Assembly: GCA_001802655.1 (NCBI GenBank)
Contig: MGZO01000089.1
Coordinates: 11,208-40,580 of the forward strand
Origin: Hydrogenophilales bacterium RIFOXYD1_FULL_62_11
GTDB taxonomy: Bacteria; Pseudomonadota; Gammaproteobacteria; Burkholderiales; Thiobacillaceae
DNA: 29,373 nt
Reading direction: 5' to 3'
The notes under the pieces were generated by a model that worked only from the letters and a program-made list of their open reading frames with translations, did no database searches and was not told the DNA's origin. This document shows, piece by piece, positions 1 through 10,744 of the stretch. The position numbers and the translations under genes were made by a program. Every line of letters starts with the position of its first letter. Within the stretch, counting starts at the first letter, position 1.

Positions 1-416
1 TCCTCACCCAGCGCGGCATTCCGGTATGCGCGCATCTGGGCCTGCTGCCGCAGTCGGTCAACCAGCTCGGTGGCTACAGGGTGCAGGGACGCGAAGATAG
101 TGCAGCCGCACAATTGATCGCCGACGCGCGCGCGCTCGAGACCGCCGGTGCCGGTTTGGTCGTGCTGGAAATGGTGCCGGCCGCCTTGGCCAAAACCGTT
201 ACCGACGCGCTCAGCATCCCCACCATCGGCATCGGCGCGGGCGCCGACTGCTCCGGTCAGGTGCTGGTGTTGTACGACCTGCTGGGGCTTTATCCACGCG
301 CACCCAAATTCTCGAAAAACTTTCTCACCGGTGCCGACGGCATCGAATCGGCCATACGCGCCTACGTCGCCGCCGTCAAAGACGGCAGCTTCCCCGCTGC
401 CGAGCACACGTTCTGA
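1..416 (+). CDS. panB: 3-methyl-2-oxobutanoate hydroxymethyltransferase, C-terminal part (5' end outside window)
   Basis: Transfers a hydroxymethyl group from methylene-tetrahydrofolate to 2-oxoisovalerate to give ketopantoate, the first committed step of pantothenate synthesis in the cytosol. The frame is open from base 3, so about 137 C-terminal residues of a protein that is usually about 265 long are visible. The visible part begins in the conserved stretch GIPVCAHLGLLPQSVN followed by GGY and QGR. It then runs through the TIGIGAG substrate-loop region and the usual YDLLGL segment near the C terminus. The stop codon overlaps the panC start by one base (TGATG at 414-418), which indicates an operon with coupled translation. 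The start codon and the first catalytic half cannot be judged. Confidence 0.96.
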   Translation, partial: LTQRGIPVCAHLGLLPQSVNQLGGYRVQGREDSAAAQLIADARALETAGAGLVVLEMVPAALAKTVTDALSIPTIGIGAGADCSGQVLVLYDLLGLYPRAPKFSKNFLTGADGIESAIRAYVAAVKDGSFPAAEHTF

Positions 417-1261
417 TGCAGGTTCTGCACACGGTCGCCGAGCTGCGCACCTCGCTTGCCGGAAAAACCGGCACCGCGTTTGTTCCCACCATGGGTAACC
501 TGCACGCAGGTCATGTCTCGCTGGTCGAACTGGCAAAACAGCACGGCCAGCCGGTGGTGGCGAGCATTTTCGTCAATCCCTTGCAGTTCGGCGCAGGCGA
601 AGACTTCGAGCGCTATCCACGCACGCTGGACGCCGACTGCAACAAGCTGGCGGCGGCCGGCTGCGACATCGTGTTCGCGCCTGCTGTCAGCGAACTGTAT
701 CCCGTGCCGCAAAGCTTTACCGTACAACCATCCGACAGCCTGACTCGCGATCTGGACGGCGCATTCCGCCCGGGCCATTTCAACGGGGTGGCAACCGTGG
801 TGTTGAAGCTGTTCAATCTGGTGCAGCCACGCGTGGCGGTGTTCGGCAAAAAGGATTGCCAGCAATTGCTGGTCATACGCGAGCTGGTGCGGCAGTTCAA
901 CCTGCCCATTGAGATTGTGGCGGGCGACACCTTGCGCGAAGCCGACGGGCTGGCGATGAGCTCGCGCAACGGCTATCTCGATGCGTCCGAGCGCATTCAG
1001 GCTGTGCGATTACAGCACGAACTCGCTACGATCCGGGCAAGCGTCGAGTCAGGCGAACGCGATTATGCAAGCTTGTCGGCTACGGCCTGCCGTCACCTGA
1101 AAATGGCGGGCTGGCGCGTCGATTACATCGAACTGCGCGACGCCATGAACCTGCAAACGCCTGCGCCAGACAGCCGGCAGCTGGTGGTGCTGGGCGCGGC
1201 CTGGCTCGGCAAGACCCGATTGATCGACAACCTCGATTTCGACCTGCCGGCTCAAGCCTGA
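416..1261 (+). CDS. panC: Pantothenate synthetase (pantoate--beta-alanine ligase)
   Basis: Condenses pantoate with beta-alanine using ATP, via a pantoyl-adenylate, to form pantothenate. The 281 residues match the usual length of about 280. Class I synthetase-like ATP-binding motifs are visible: PTMGNLH at residues 24-30 running into HAGH (30-33), FGKKDCQQL at 143-151, and the KMSKS-equivalent MSSRN at 181-185. The start is set by the one-base overlap with the panB stop, and no strong Shine-Dalgarno precedes it, so translation is probably coupled. It receives ketopantoate-derived pantoate from the PanB branch, while panD downstream supplies beta-alanine, so the cluster serves both branches of the pathway. 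The pantoate-forming reductase (panE) is not in the window. Confidence 0.97.
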   Translation: MQVLHTVAELRTSLAGKTGTAFVPTMGNLHAGHVSLVELAKQHGQPVVASIFVNPLQFGAGEDFERYPRTLDADCNKLAAAGCDIVFAPAVSELYPVPQSFTVQPSDSLTRDLDGAFRPGHFNGVATVVLKLFNLVQPRVAVFGKKDCQQLLVIRELVRQFNLPIEIVAGDTLREADGLAMSSRNGYLDASERIQAVRLQHELATIRASVESGERDYASLSATACRHLKMAGWRVDYIELRDAMNLQTPAPDSRQLVVLGAAWLGKTRLIDNLDFDLPAQA

Positions 1262-1296
1262 GCCACCCGACGTGAAGATTACCGATAGCCAAACGG

Positions 1297-1302
1297 TATA
1301 AT
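1297..1302 (+). promoter_or_regulatory. Predicted promoter -10 box for panD
   Basis: A perfect TATAAT lies in the 74-base gap between panC and panD, predicting a start near base 1309 and a leader of about 27 bases. A GGGGG ribosome-binding sequence sits at 1324-1328. No good -35 hexamer is visible at 16-18 bases upstream (nearest is TGAAGA at 1273-1278, 18 bases away, three matches), so strength is uncertain. It would let panD be expressed apart from panBC. Confidence 0.55.
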
Positions 1303-1335
1303 AGAAGTCTTTCCTTATTTATTGGGGGCACCGTC

Positions 1336-1716
1336 ATGCAACGCACGATGCTCAAGTCCAAAATCCATCGGGCGACCGTCACGCACGCCGAGCTGCATTA
1401 CGAAGGCTCGTGCGCGATCGACGAAAACCTGCTGGATGCGGCGAACATTCATGAGTACGAGCAGATCCAGATCTACAACATCGCCAATGGTGAGCGTTTC
1501 ACCACCTATGCGATCCGCGCGCAGCGTGGTTCGGGCGTGATTTCCATCAATGGTGCGGCCGCGCACAAGGCCAATCCGGGCGACCTCATCATCATCGCCA
1601 CGTATGGGGTGTACAACGAACTCGAGATGGCCCGTTTCGAGCCGGAACTGGTCTATGTGGATGCGGATAACCGCATCCTCGACACGCGCCACGTGATTCC
1701 GGTGCAGGCTGCCTGA
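1336..1716 (+). CDS. panD: Aspartate 1-decarboxylase precursor (pyruvoyl enzyme)
   Basis: Decarboxylates L-aspartate to beta-alanine, the second substrate of PanC. The 126 residues match the E. coli enzyme in length and closely in sequence. The self-processing site EGS is present with Gly24-Ser25. Cleavage there yields a short beta chain and an alpha chain whose N-terminal serine becomes the pyruvoyl cofactor. Lys9, Arg54 and Tyr58, which are conserved active-site positions of the family, are all present, as is the NGAAAH segment. The start is the ATG preceded by a G-rich ribosome-binding sequence. The gene lies 74 bases after panC with a predicted promoter of its own. It ends 18 bases before the stop of the convergent helicase gene. 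Confidence 0.97.
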   Translation: MQRTMLKSKIHRATVTHAELHYEGSCAIDENLLDAANIHEYEQIQIYNIANGERFTTYAIRAQRGSGVISINGAAAHKANPGDLIIIATYGVYNELEMARFEPELVYVDADNRILDTRHVIPVQAA

Positions 1717-1725
1717 ACCTTCCCC

Positions 1726-1744
1726 GTCAGCGCCTCAGGCTGAC
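1726..1744. terminator. Small inverted repeat between convergent panD and helicase genes
   Basis: GTCAGC at 1726-1731 pairs with GCTGAC at 1739-1744 across a seven-base loop, and the helicase stop codon lies inside the loop. The position between two converging genes fits a bidirectional terminator. The stem is short and there is no T run on either side, so this is a weak call. Confidence 0.25.
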
Positions 1745-2994
1745 CCTGCAGCCTTCGCCGCCGCCCGCAACCTGTCTTTCTTGCTGGGCCGTTTGCCCTT
1801 GACGCCGCCAGTGCCGGACATCGCGATGGCGGCCACCTGACTGGGCTCAAGCTGGGTGGGTTCAAAGCCTGCGATCTGCTCCCGCGGCAGGCTCAGGTGC
1901 TGGCGCTTTTCGATCAAGCGAAAATGCGCCGCGGTGTCGGCGCTCACAAAACTGATGGCCAGACCGCTTTCGCCCGCGCGGCCGGTGCGGCCGATGCGAT
2001 GCACGTAATCGTCGGCTGAACGCGGCAAGTCATAATTCACCACCACCGGAAGCTGGACAATGTCGATGCCGCGCGCGGCCAGATCGGTCGTGACCAACAC
2101 GTCCCAGCGACTGTCCTTGAACTCGTCCAGCGTCTGCTTGCGTGCGCCCTGACTCAGCCCACCATGAAACGAGGTGGCAAACAGATCGTCGTCCCGGTTC
2201 AACTTGGCGGCCACGTGTTCGGCAGCGTACTGCGTGGCCACGAACACCAGCACGCGTTCCCAGCCGCCGGTCAGAATCAGATGGCGCAGCAACTGCGTAC
2301 GGCGTGACGCATCCACCTCGATCACCCGCTGCACGATCACGGGGTCCGGGGTGGGTTCGGAATCAACTGCAAGCCGCAAGGGATCATTCAACAAGCCTTG
2401 GGCGAGCGCCTGGACAGCTGGCGGGAAAGTCGCCGAGAAAAACAGGTTTCGCCGGCGCGCGGGCAAAGCCGCCAGCACGTTCGCCAACTCGTCGGCAAAC
2501 CCCAGATCCAGCAGGCGATCTGCTTCATCCAGCACCAGCCACTCAACCGCAGCCAGCGACAAGGCGTTGTGCTCTAGCAGATCCAGCAAACGCCCGGGGG
2601 TAGCGACCACCACATCGGCGCCGCCGCGCAGCGCCATCATTTGCGGGTTGATCGACACGCCGCCAAACACAATCGCCACTTTGACGGGCTGAGCAAGCGT
2701 GCGCGCCAGATGCTGCAGCACCTCGCCCACCTGGGCAGCCAGTTCGCGCGTTGGCACCAGAATGAGGGCGCGCAACCGCTGCGAAGGCGTCACCTTGCCA
2801 GCAAGCAGGCCTTGCAGCAGGGGCAAGCAGAAGGCGGCCGTCTTGCCGGAGCCGGTTTGTGCGGTAGCCAGGACATCACGTCCAGCCAGCACGGCAGGAA
2901 TGGCTGCGGCCTGGATGGGCGTAGGCGCGACAAAACCAAGTCCAGCAGCCGCGTGAGCCAAGGCGGGGATGAGCCCGAGAGCGGAGAAGGGCAT
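1735..2994 (-). CDS. DEAD-box ATP-dependent RNA helicase, RhlE-like
   Basis: A cytosolic RNA helicase likely to unwind short duplexes in ribosome assembly or RNA turnover. All core motifs of the family are seen in order across 419 residues. The Q motif runs from F3 to Q28 and includes GF and PTPIQ. Motif I AQTGSGKT is at 45-52 and PTREL at 81-85. TPGR is at 132-135, DEAD at 156-159 and SAT at 187-189. The C-terminal RecA domain carries HGGLSQ at 277-282, TDLAARGID at 303-311 and HRIGRTGR at 332-339. The protein ends in a short basic tail rich in Lys, Arg and Ala, which is typical of RhlE-type proteins and likely contacts RNA. It stands alone, convergent with panD and downstream of glgP on the same strand. 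Assignment to RhlE rather than another subfamily rests on overall sequence look only. Confidence 0.9.
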   Translation of the reverse strand: MPFSALGLIPALAHAAAGLGFVAPTPIQAAAIPAVLAGRDVLATAQTGSGKTAAFCLPLLQGLLAGKVTPSQRLRALILVPTRELAAQVGEVLQHLARTLAQPVKVAIVFGGVSINPQMMALRGGADVVVATPGRLLDLLEHNALSLAAVEWLVLDEADRLLDLGFADELANVLAALPARRRNLFFSATFPPAVQALAQGLLNDPLRLAVDSEPTPDPVIVQRVIEVDASRRTQLLRHLILTGGWERVLVFVATQYAAEHVAAKLNRDDDLFATSFHGGLSQGARKQTLDEFKDSRWDVLVTTDLAARGIDIVQLPVVVNYDLPRSADDYVHRIGRTGRAGESGLAISFVSADTAAHFRLIEKRQHLSLPREQIAGFEPTQLEPSQVAAIAMSGTGGVKGKRPSKKDRLRAAAKAAGSA

Positions 2995-3051
2995 GGTGCT
3001 TTCAGAATCAGGTCAACGCTGACAGTGTAGCCACATTGGAGCCTCACCCGG

Positions 3052-3093
3052 CCGCTTGCCCGGGTTTTCAGCCACGCTTTCGGGGGCAAGCGG
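3052..3093. terminator. 10-bp perfect inverted repeat after glgP
   Basis: CCGCTTGCCC at 3052-3061 pairs perfectly with GGGCAAGCGG at 3084-3093 around a 22-base loop. It lies between the glgP stop and the helicase start, both on the minus strand, so it may end the glycogen operon transcript. No U tract follows on the minus strand, so factor-independent termination would be atypical. The region 2995-3125 holds nothing else I can name. Confidence 0.35.
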
Positions 3094-3125
3094 ATGGGGT
3101 GGACGCAAATCGTCCCCCAGGCAGG

Positions 3126-5606
<2,481 letters not shown>

Positions 5607-5635
5607 GAGGGTTCCCGATATAAAAGGATTTGAAT

Positions 5636-7108
5636 TCAGGCGGCATACAGCGCAAGGTAATGCGCCGCGCTGTCCGCCCAGTCGAATGATTGCTGCATGC
5701 CGGTCTGCTGCAGCCGCCGCCAGCGGGCAGGTTGACGATACAGCGCCAGCGCGCGGCGCAGGGTGTCCAGAAACGTCGCCGCATCCGGCGTATCGAATAC
5801 AAAGCCATTGGCGCTGACGTCGGCAAGGGTGGCTTCGTTGGCATCCACCACGGTGTCGGCCAGCCCGCCGGTCTTGTAGACGATGGGCGGGGTACCGTAG
5901 CGCAGGCTGTACATCTGGTTCAGCCCACACGGTTCGAAGCGCGATGGCATCAGGAACATGTCCGCGCCGGCCTCGATCAGATGCGCCAGCGACTCGTCGT
6001 AGCCAATCTCGACAAACACCCGGTCCGGATACTGCTTGGCCAGCCGCGTGAGCTTCTGCTCGTAAACCACTTGGCCGCTTCCCAGCAGGACAATGCGCAC
6101 ATCGGTTTCTGCCAGCAACACCGGGATCGCCGCCAAGACCCAGTCGATGCCCTTCTGCTCCACCAGGCGCCCCACCAGTCCCAGCAGCGGCGCGGCCAGC
6201 GCGGCCTCATCGGCATGGAGCATAAAGCGTTCAAGCAGTGCCTGCTTGTTGCGGCGTTTTCCGGGCTGGATGCGGCTCATCGAATAATGGGCCGGCAGGC
6301 GCGGGTCGGTATGCGGATCCCATAGGTTTTCGTCGATGCCGTTCAGGATGCCCTGCAGCTTGTAGCGGCGGGACAGCAGCAAGCCATCGAGGCCAAAGCC
6401 GAATTCAGGCGTGCAGATTTCAGCGGCATACGTCGGACTCACCGTAGTGATCGCGTCCGCATAGACGATGCCGGCTTTCAGCATCGACAACCCGCCGTGG
6501 AATTCGACGCCTTCGGGCGACCACCAGTGGCTGGGTAAATGCAGACGAATAAACTCCCCATACGAGAAAAATCCGCTGTAGGCCAGGTTATGGATGGTGA
6601 ATACGGTTTTGGGACGCCCGGGCTGCTCGGCCAGAAACGCCGCGACCAGTCCGGTCTGCCAGTCGTGCGTGTGCACCACATCAGGCTTCCAGTCCAGTTC
6701 CAGTCCATCCATTGCGAGCTGCGCGGCCACCCGTGAAAACACGGCGTAGCGCTCGGCGTTATCCGCCCAGTCCTGACCGCTGGCATTGGTATAGGGATTG
6801 CCGGGCCGATCGAACAAAGGCGGGCAATCCACCACCCACAGCGGGAACGCAAAATCGGGATGACGCGTTTCCAGAATGCGGGCGCTGACCATGCCTTCGG
6901 CACCCCGCACATCCATCCAGCCGAGAATGCGCACCTGCTCGAGCTGGCGCAATAACGCGCGATAGCCCGGCAATAGCAAGCGGATTTCCGCGCCGCGCGC
7001 ATGCACGGCATGCGGCAGGCTGTACAGCACATCGCCCAGGCCGCCTGTTTTGACCAGTGGATAGGCTTCGCTGCTGACAAATAAAACTTTTGTTGCTCCG
7101 CGTTTCAT
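5636..7108 (-). CDS. glgA: Glycogen synthase (ADP-glucose-dependent, GT5)
   Basis: Adds glucose from ADP-glucose to the growing alpha-1,4-glucan. The 490 residues compare with about 477 in E. coli. The N-terminal KTGGLGDV (from residue 20) is the ADP-glucose/glucan-binding motif. The C-terminal domain has PSRFEPCGLNQ with the conserved glutamate at about 392, followed by a second KTGGLAD stretch, as in bacterial GT5 synthases. The ATG at 7108 is preceded by GGAGC twelve bases upstream, which is a long spacing. That ribosome-binding site sits in the loop of a perfect small hairpin (see separate entry). The gene follows glgB after a 58-base AT-rich spacer and precedes glgP by 29 bases. It depends on GlgC, encoded upstream in the same operon, for substrate. 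Confidence 0.97.
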   Translation of the reverse strand: MKRGATKVLFVSSEAYPLVKTGGLGDVLYSLPHAVHARGAEIRLLLPGYRALLRQLEQVRILGWMDVRGAEGMVSARILETRHPDFAFPLWVVDCPPLFDRPGNPYTNASGQDWADNAERYAVFSRVAAQLAMDGLELDWKPDVVHTHDWQTGLVAAFLAEQPGRPKTVFTIHNLAYSGFFSYGEFIRLHLPSHWWSPEGVEFHGGLSMLKAGIVYADAITTVSPTYAAEICTPEFGFGLDGLLLSRRYKLQGILNGIDENLWDPHTDPRLPAHYSMSRIQPGKRRNKQALLERFMLHADEAALAAPLLGLVGRLVEQKGIDWVLAAIPVLLAETDVRIVLLGSGQVVYEQKLTRLAKQYPDRVFVEIGYDESLAHLIEAGADMFLMPSRFEPCGLNQMYSLRYGTPPIVYKTGGLADTVVDANEATLADVSANGFVFDTPDAATFLDTLRRALALYRQPARWRRLQQTGMQQSFDWADSAAHYLALYAA

Positions 7109-7116
7109 TATTTTTT

Positions 7117-7131
7117 AATTGCTCCGCAATT
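7117..7131 (-). promoter_or_regulatory. Hairpin with the glgA ribosome-binding site in its loop
   Basis: In the glgA mRNA sense the sequence reads AATTGC-GGA-GCAATT, a perfect 6-bp stem with the Shine-Dalgarno GGA in the loop. The start codon begins eight bases downstream. In E. coli, CsrA represses glgCAP by binding GGA motifs at the ribosome-binding site, and GGA in a hairpin loop is its preferred form. A CsrA-like or structure-based translational switch is an inference, since no csrA gene is in the window. Confidence 0.4.
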
Positions 7132-7166
7132 TCGCTTTATTAATTATTATTTTCGAGGCTGGTTTG

Positions 7167-9377
7167 TTATGAGTGGGGCTTGAGGAAAATGGCGCCAAGC
7201 GGGGGCAAACTGACCTCCAGAGAGTGATCGAACCCCATCCAGGTCTGATTTTGCGCATGCAACAACTGGCCATTGCCCAAATTTCCGCCGCCGTAAAACT
7301 CGGAGTCCGTGTTCAGCACTTCTTTCCAGACCCGGTTTCCCGGCACACCAATCCGGTAGCCATGACGCGGAACCGGCGTGAAGTTCAGCAGAATCACCAT
7401 CTTGTCCGCATCGTGTTGCCCCTGGCGAATCAGGCTCAAAACCGATTGATCGGCATCGTGGCAATCGATCCAGCGAAACCCGCGCGGGTCGAAATCAAAT
7501 TCGTGCAGCGCCGCTTCGTTGCGATACAAATGATTGAGGTCGCGCAACAGCGCGCGCAAGCCATCGTGGGCCGGAAACTCGAGCAGCATCCAGTCGAGTT
7601 GGCCGGCCTCTTTCCATTCGTTCCACTGGCCAAATTCGCTGCCCATGAACAGCAGCTTCTTGCCGGGATGCGCGTATTGCCAGGCATAAAACAAACGCAG
7701 GTTGGCAAAGCGTTGCCAGACGTCGCCCGGCATCTTGTCGAGCAGGCTTTTCTTCATGTGCACGACTTCGTCGTGCGACAGCGGCAGCACGAAGTTTTCG
7801 GTCCACGCGTACATCTGGCTGAAGGTCAGCTGGTTGTGCTGGTATTTACGATAAACCGGCTCCTTCTCGATGTAGTCGAGGCTGTCGTTCATCCAGCCCA
7901 TGTTCCATTTCATCGAGAACCCCAGCCCCCCCAGCTCGACCGGACGCGACACCGCCGGCCAGGCGGTAGACTCCTCGGCGATGGTGAGCACGCCGGGGAA
8001 ACGTGCATGGACTTCGGTGTTCATCTCGCGCAGGAAATGGATCGCCTCGATGTTTTCGCGCCCGCCATATTGATTGGGCAGCCACTCGCCTGCCTTGCGC
8101 GAGTAATCGAGATAGAGCATCGACGCGACGGCATCGACCCGCAGGCCGTCGATGTGAAACTCATCAATCCAGTACAGAGCGTTGGCAACCAGAAAATTGC
8201 GCACTTCGTTGCGGCCAAAGTTGAAAATCAGCGTGCCCCAGTCCTGGTGCTCGCCCCGGCGCGGGTCTTCGTGTTCGTATACGGCTTCGCCGGTAAAGCG
8301 CGCCAGCGCCCAATCGTCCTTGGGAAAGTGCGCCGGCACCCAGTCGAGCAGCACGCCGATGTTCGCCTGATGGCAAGCGTCGACAAACGCGCGGAAGTCA
8401 TCGGGTGAGCCGAAGCGCGCGGTCGGCGCGTAGTAACCCGACACCTGATAGCCCCACGAGGCATCCAGCGGATGCTCGGCCACCGGCAGCAGTTCGATAT
8501 GGGTGTACCCCAGGTCCTGCACGTAGGGAATCAATTCGGCGATGAGCTCGCCCCAGCTGTAAAAACTGCCGTCGGCATGGCGCCGCCAGGAACCGGGATG
8601 CAGCTCATAGATGCTGACCGGGCGATGCTGCCAGTCGAACCCGGCACGCGCGGCGAGCCAGTGACTGTCGGCCCAGGCATAGGGTGTGTCGTGGGTAATG
8701 CAGCTGGAGGTTTCGGGGCGCGCAAACATCTGGCGCGCATAGGGGTCGGTTTTTTTTGCCAGCTGGCCGCGGCTGCCGAGAATTTCATATTTGTAGGCCA
8801 TGCCTGCGGTGAGTCCGGGAATGAACAACTCCCAGATTCCGGATGCCCCCCGGCAACGCATCGGATTGCGACGGCCGTCCCAGTCGTTGAAGTCGCCAAT
8901 CACGCTGACGCGCTGCACGGCCGGTGCCCACACAACAAACAGGCAGCCCGCCACGCCGTCTATCGTCTTCAGGCGGGCGCCAAGCACTTTCCAGGCTTCA
9001 AAATGCCGTCCCTCGCCAAGCAGGTATAAATCCAGCTCGCCGAGTTGCGGTTCAAAATCATACGGACTCTGCAGGGTGTGCCATGCGCCTGCGCCCTTGT
9101 CCTGCCAACGCAGCTGCGGATGGGTGGCGAATGCCTGGCCGGGCGGCAGCGTCAACTCGAAGCAGTCGGTGCCCGGAATGCGCGTCATGCGCGCGCCAGC
9201 CACTTCGACCACCTCGGCCGCCGGCAGGAACGCACGCAACAACTTGCCGCCGTCAGGCGTGTCGTGGGTGCCCAGCACTTCAAAGGGATCGTGGTGCGTG
9301 CCGTTTTGCACACGAAGAATCGGCGCACTGATGGCAGGCAGGTTTGTTTGGGTAGTAGCTTTCAAGGGCGCTTTCAT
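7167..9377 (-). CDS. glgB: 1,4-alpha-glucan branching enzyme (GH13)
   Basis: Cuts alpha-1,4 chains and rejoins them by alpha-1,6 bonds, creating glycogen branches. The 736 residues compare with 728 in E. coli. An N-terminal extra beta domain (HDPFEVLG near residue 37) and a CBM48 module (GDFNDWDGRRNPM) precede the GH13 barrel. The catalytic residues read as Asp415 in GLRVDAVASMLY, Glu468 in AEES and Asp536 in LSHDEV. Their spacings of 53 and 68 residues equal those of the E. coli enzyme (405, 458, 526). I chose ATG 9377 because it makes a four-base ATGA overlap with the malQ stop. A GTG at 9398 would add seven residues, and neither start has a visible Shine-Dalgarno, so coupled translation from malQ is likely. 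Confidence 0.97.
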   Translation of the reverse strand: MKAPLKATTQTNLPAISAPILRVQNGTHHDPFEVLGTHDTPDGGKLLRAFLPAAEVVEVAGARMTRIPGTDCFELTLPPGQAFATHPQLRWQDKGAGAWHTLQSPYDFEPQLGELDLYLLGEGRHFEAWKVLGARLKTIDGVAGCLFVVWAPAVQRVSVIGDFNDWDGRRNPMRCRGASGIWELFIPGLTAGMAYKYEILGSRGQLAKKTDPYARQMFARPETSSCITHDTPYAWADSHWLAARAGFDWQHRPVSIYELHPGSWRRHADGSFYSWGELIAELIPYVQDLGYTHIELLPVAEHPLDASWGYQVSGYYAPTARFGSPDDFRAFVDACHQANIGVLLDWVPAHFPKDDWALARFTGEAVYEHEDPRRGEHQDWGTLIFNFGRNEVRNFLVANALYWIDEFHIDGLRVDAVASMLYLDYSRKAGEWLPNQYGGRENIEAIHFLREMNTEVHARFPGVLTIAEESTAWPAVSRPVELGGLGFSMKWNMGWMNDSLDYIEKEPVYRKYQHNQLTFSQMYAWTENFVLPLSHDEVVHMKKSLLDKMPGDVWQRFANLRLFYAWQYAHPGKKLLFMGSEFGQWNEWKEAGQLDWMLLEFPAHDGLRALLRDLNHLYRNEAALHEFDFDPRGFRWIDCHDADQSVLSLIRQGQHDADKMVILLNFTPVPRHGYRIGVPGNRVWKEVLNTDSEFYGGGNLGNGQLLHAQNQTWMGFDHSLEVSLPPLGAIFLKPHS

Positions 9378-10744
9378 GACGAGTCGGGAGGACCACACCG
9401 ATCAGAATGTTGTAGTTGTTGAAGCAAACGAGGTGCCAGATCTGCGGGCAAGTCTGCCCAGTCGAACCGCCAGGTCCAGTTGCCGTTCTCCGTGCCGGGC
9501 GTATTCATGCGCGCTGCGCTGCCAAGATGCAGCACATCCTGTAGCGGCAGCATGGCCAGTGCCGCGCGGCTGTGCAATACGGTTCTGATCATCGCGTCCG
9601 CGATCTGCTCGTCCGAAACCGTTTCCGCTTCGCCCAGCCCCAGCTGCCAGCACACGTGCTGACGTGCTGAATGAGGTAGCGCACGCAACCAGCCCAGCGC
9701 CGTATCGTTGTCGTGCGTGCCGGTGTAATAGACCGTATCGAGCATGACATTTTCAGGCTTGTGCGGATTGTCGGCGTGGGCATCAAACGCAAACTGCAAA
9801 ACCGCCATGCCAGGCAAGCCAAACTGATGACGCAGCGTGGTGACATCAGGCGTGATGACCCCCAGGTCCTCTGCCACCAGGGGCAACTCACCCATTTCAT
9901 CGGCTACCGCCTGCAGCAGCTCCGCGCCCGGCGAAGGCACCCACTGGCCGTGAATGGCCGTCGGTTCGTTCGCAGGAACCGTCCAGGCGGCTGCCAGACC
10001 ACGGAAATGATCGATACGCACCCAGTCGAACCATTCGAAATGGGCAGCCAGCCGCGCCCGCCACCAGGCAAAATTATCCGCCTGCATCGCTGCCCAGTTG
10101 TAATGCGGATTGCCCCAGCGCTGTCCCGTTTCGGAAAAATAATCCGGCGGCACGCCCGCCACGACCGAAGGCTGACCATCGGCATCCAGCAAGAACAATT
10201 CACGCTTTGCCCATACATCGGCGCTGTCGTGCGCAACAAAAATCGGCATGTCGCCAAACAGCTTGACGCCGCGTTGCGCCGCTTCTGCACGCAACTCACG
10301 CCAGAACACGGCGGCACGAAACTGGGTATGCATGACTTCGCGCAATGCGTCGCCATGCGCCCGATCGAACGCCGCCAGGGTAGCCGGGTCGCGATCGCGC
10401 AGCGCAAGCGGCCAGTCCGTCCATGGCGCGCCCTGGCGTTGCGCCTTGATGACAATGAAGCGGGCGTAGTCATCCAGCCAGTGCGCCTGCGACCGGTGCC
10501 AGGGCGAAAAACGCCGCATATCCACCCGGCTTGTGGCCGGAAACAACGCCGGGTTAACCGCAAACGCCGACGCGCACTGGTACGGCGACAACCCGGTCAG
10601 GGGCAGCCCCAGGGGCAGCATCTGCCATATGCTCACGCCGGCGGCTTGTAAAAAATCCAGCCAGCGTCCTGCATCCTCCAGGGTGCCGGACGGCAAAGAG
10701 GTCGGATGCAGCAACAGCCCTGCACATCGCTTGTCCAGATTCAT
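9374..10744 (-). CDS. malQ: 4-alpha-glucanotransferase (amylomaltase, GH77)
   Basis: Transfers malto-oligosaccharide segments between alpha-1,4-glucans, releasing glucose that glucokinase can trap. It is 456 residues, slightly shorter than the common 500 or so. GH77 catalytic residues are visible: Asp245 in RIDHFRG, Glu292 in AEDLG and Asp345 in GTHDNDT. The N-terminal GLLLHPTSLPS and the DFLQAAGVSIWQMLPLGLP stretch are also family hallmarks. The start at 10744 overlaps the last base of the GH57 stop (TGATG), and AGGA lies seven bases upstream. The frame can be extended upstream to 10945, but that part only shadows the GH57 gene. Its stop overlaps glgB by four bases. Together with GlgP it would process the short chains left during glycogen breakdown. 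Confidence 0.96.
   Translation of the reverse strand: MNLDKRCAGLLLHPTSLPSGTLEDAGRWLDFLQAAGVSIWQMLPLGLPLTGLSPYQCASAFAVNPALFPATSRVDMRRFSPWHRSQAHWLDDYARFIVIKAQRQGAPWTDWPLALRDRDPATLAAFDRAHGDALREVMHTQFRAAVFWRELRAEAAQRGVKLFGDMPIFVAHDSADVWAKRELFLLDADGQPSVVAGVPPDYFSETGQRWGNPHYNWAAMQADNFAWWRARLAAHFEWFDWVRIDHFRGLAAAWTVPANEPTAIHGQWVPSPGAELLQAVADEMGELPLVAEDLGVITPDVTTLRHQFGLPGMAVLQFAFDAHADNPHKPENVMLDTVYYTGTHDNDTALGWLRALPHSARQHVCWQLGLGEAETVSDEQIADAMIRTVLHSRAALAMLPLQDVLHLGSAARMNTPGTENGNWTWRFDWADLPADLAPRLLQQLQHSDRCGPPDSS

Noticed and set aside
5607..5930. Longer glgP starting at 5930
   Set aside because: The extension lies inside the C-terminal part of glgA in another frame and has no family similarity; the ATG at 5606 has a ribosome-binding site.
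9378..9398. glgB start at GTG 9398
   Set aside because: Possible, but the ATG at 9377 gives the common ATGA overlap with malQ and the added residues are not conserved-looking.
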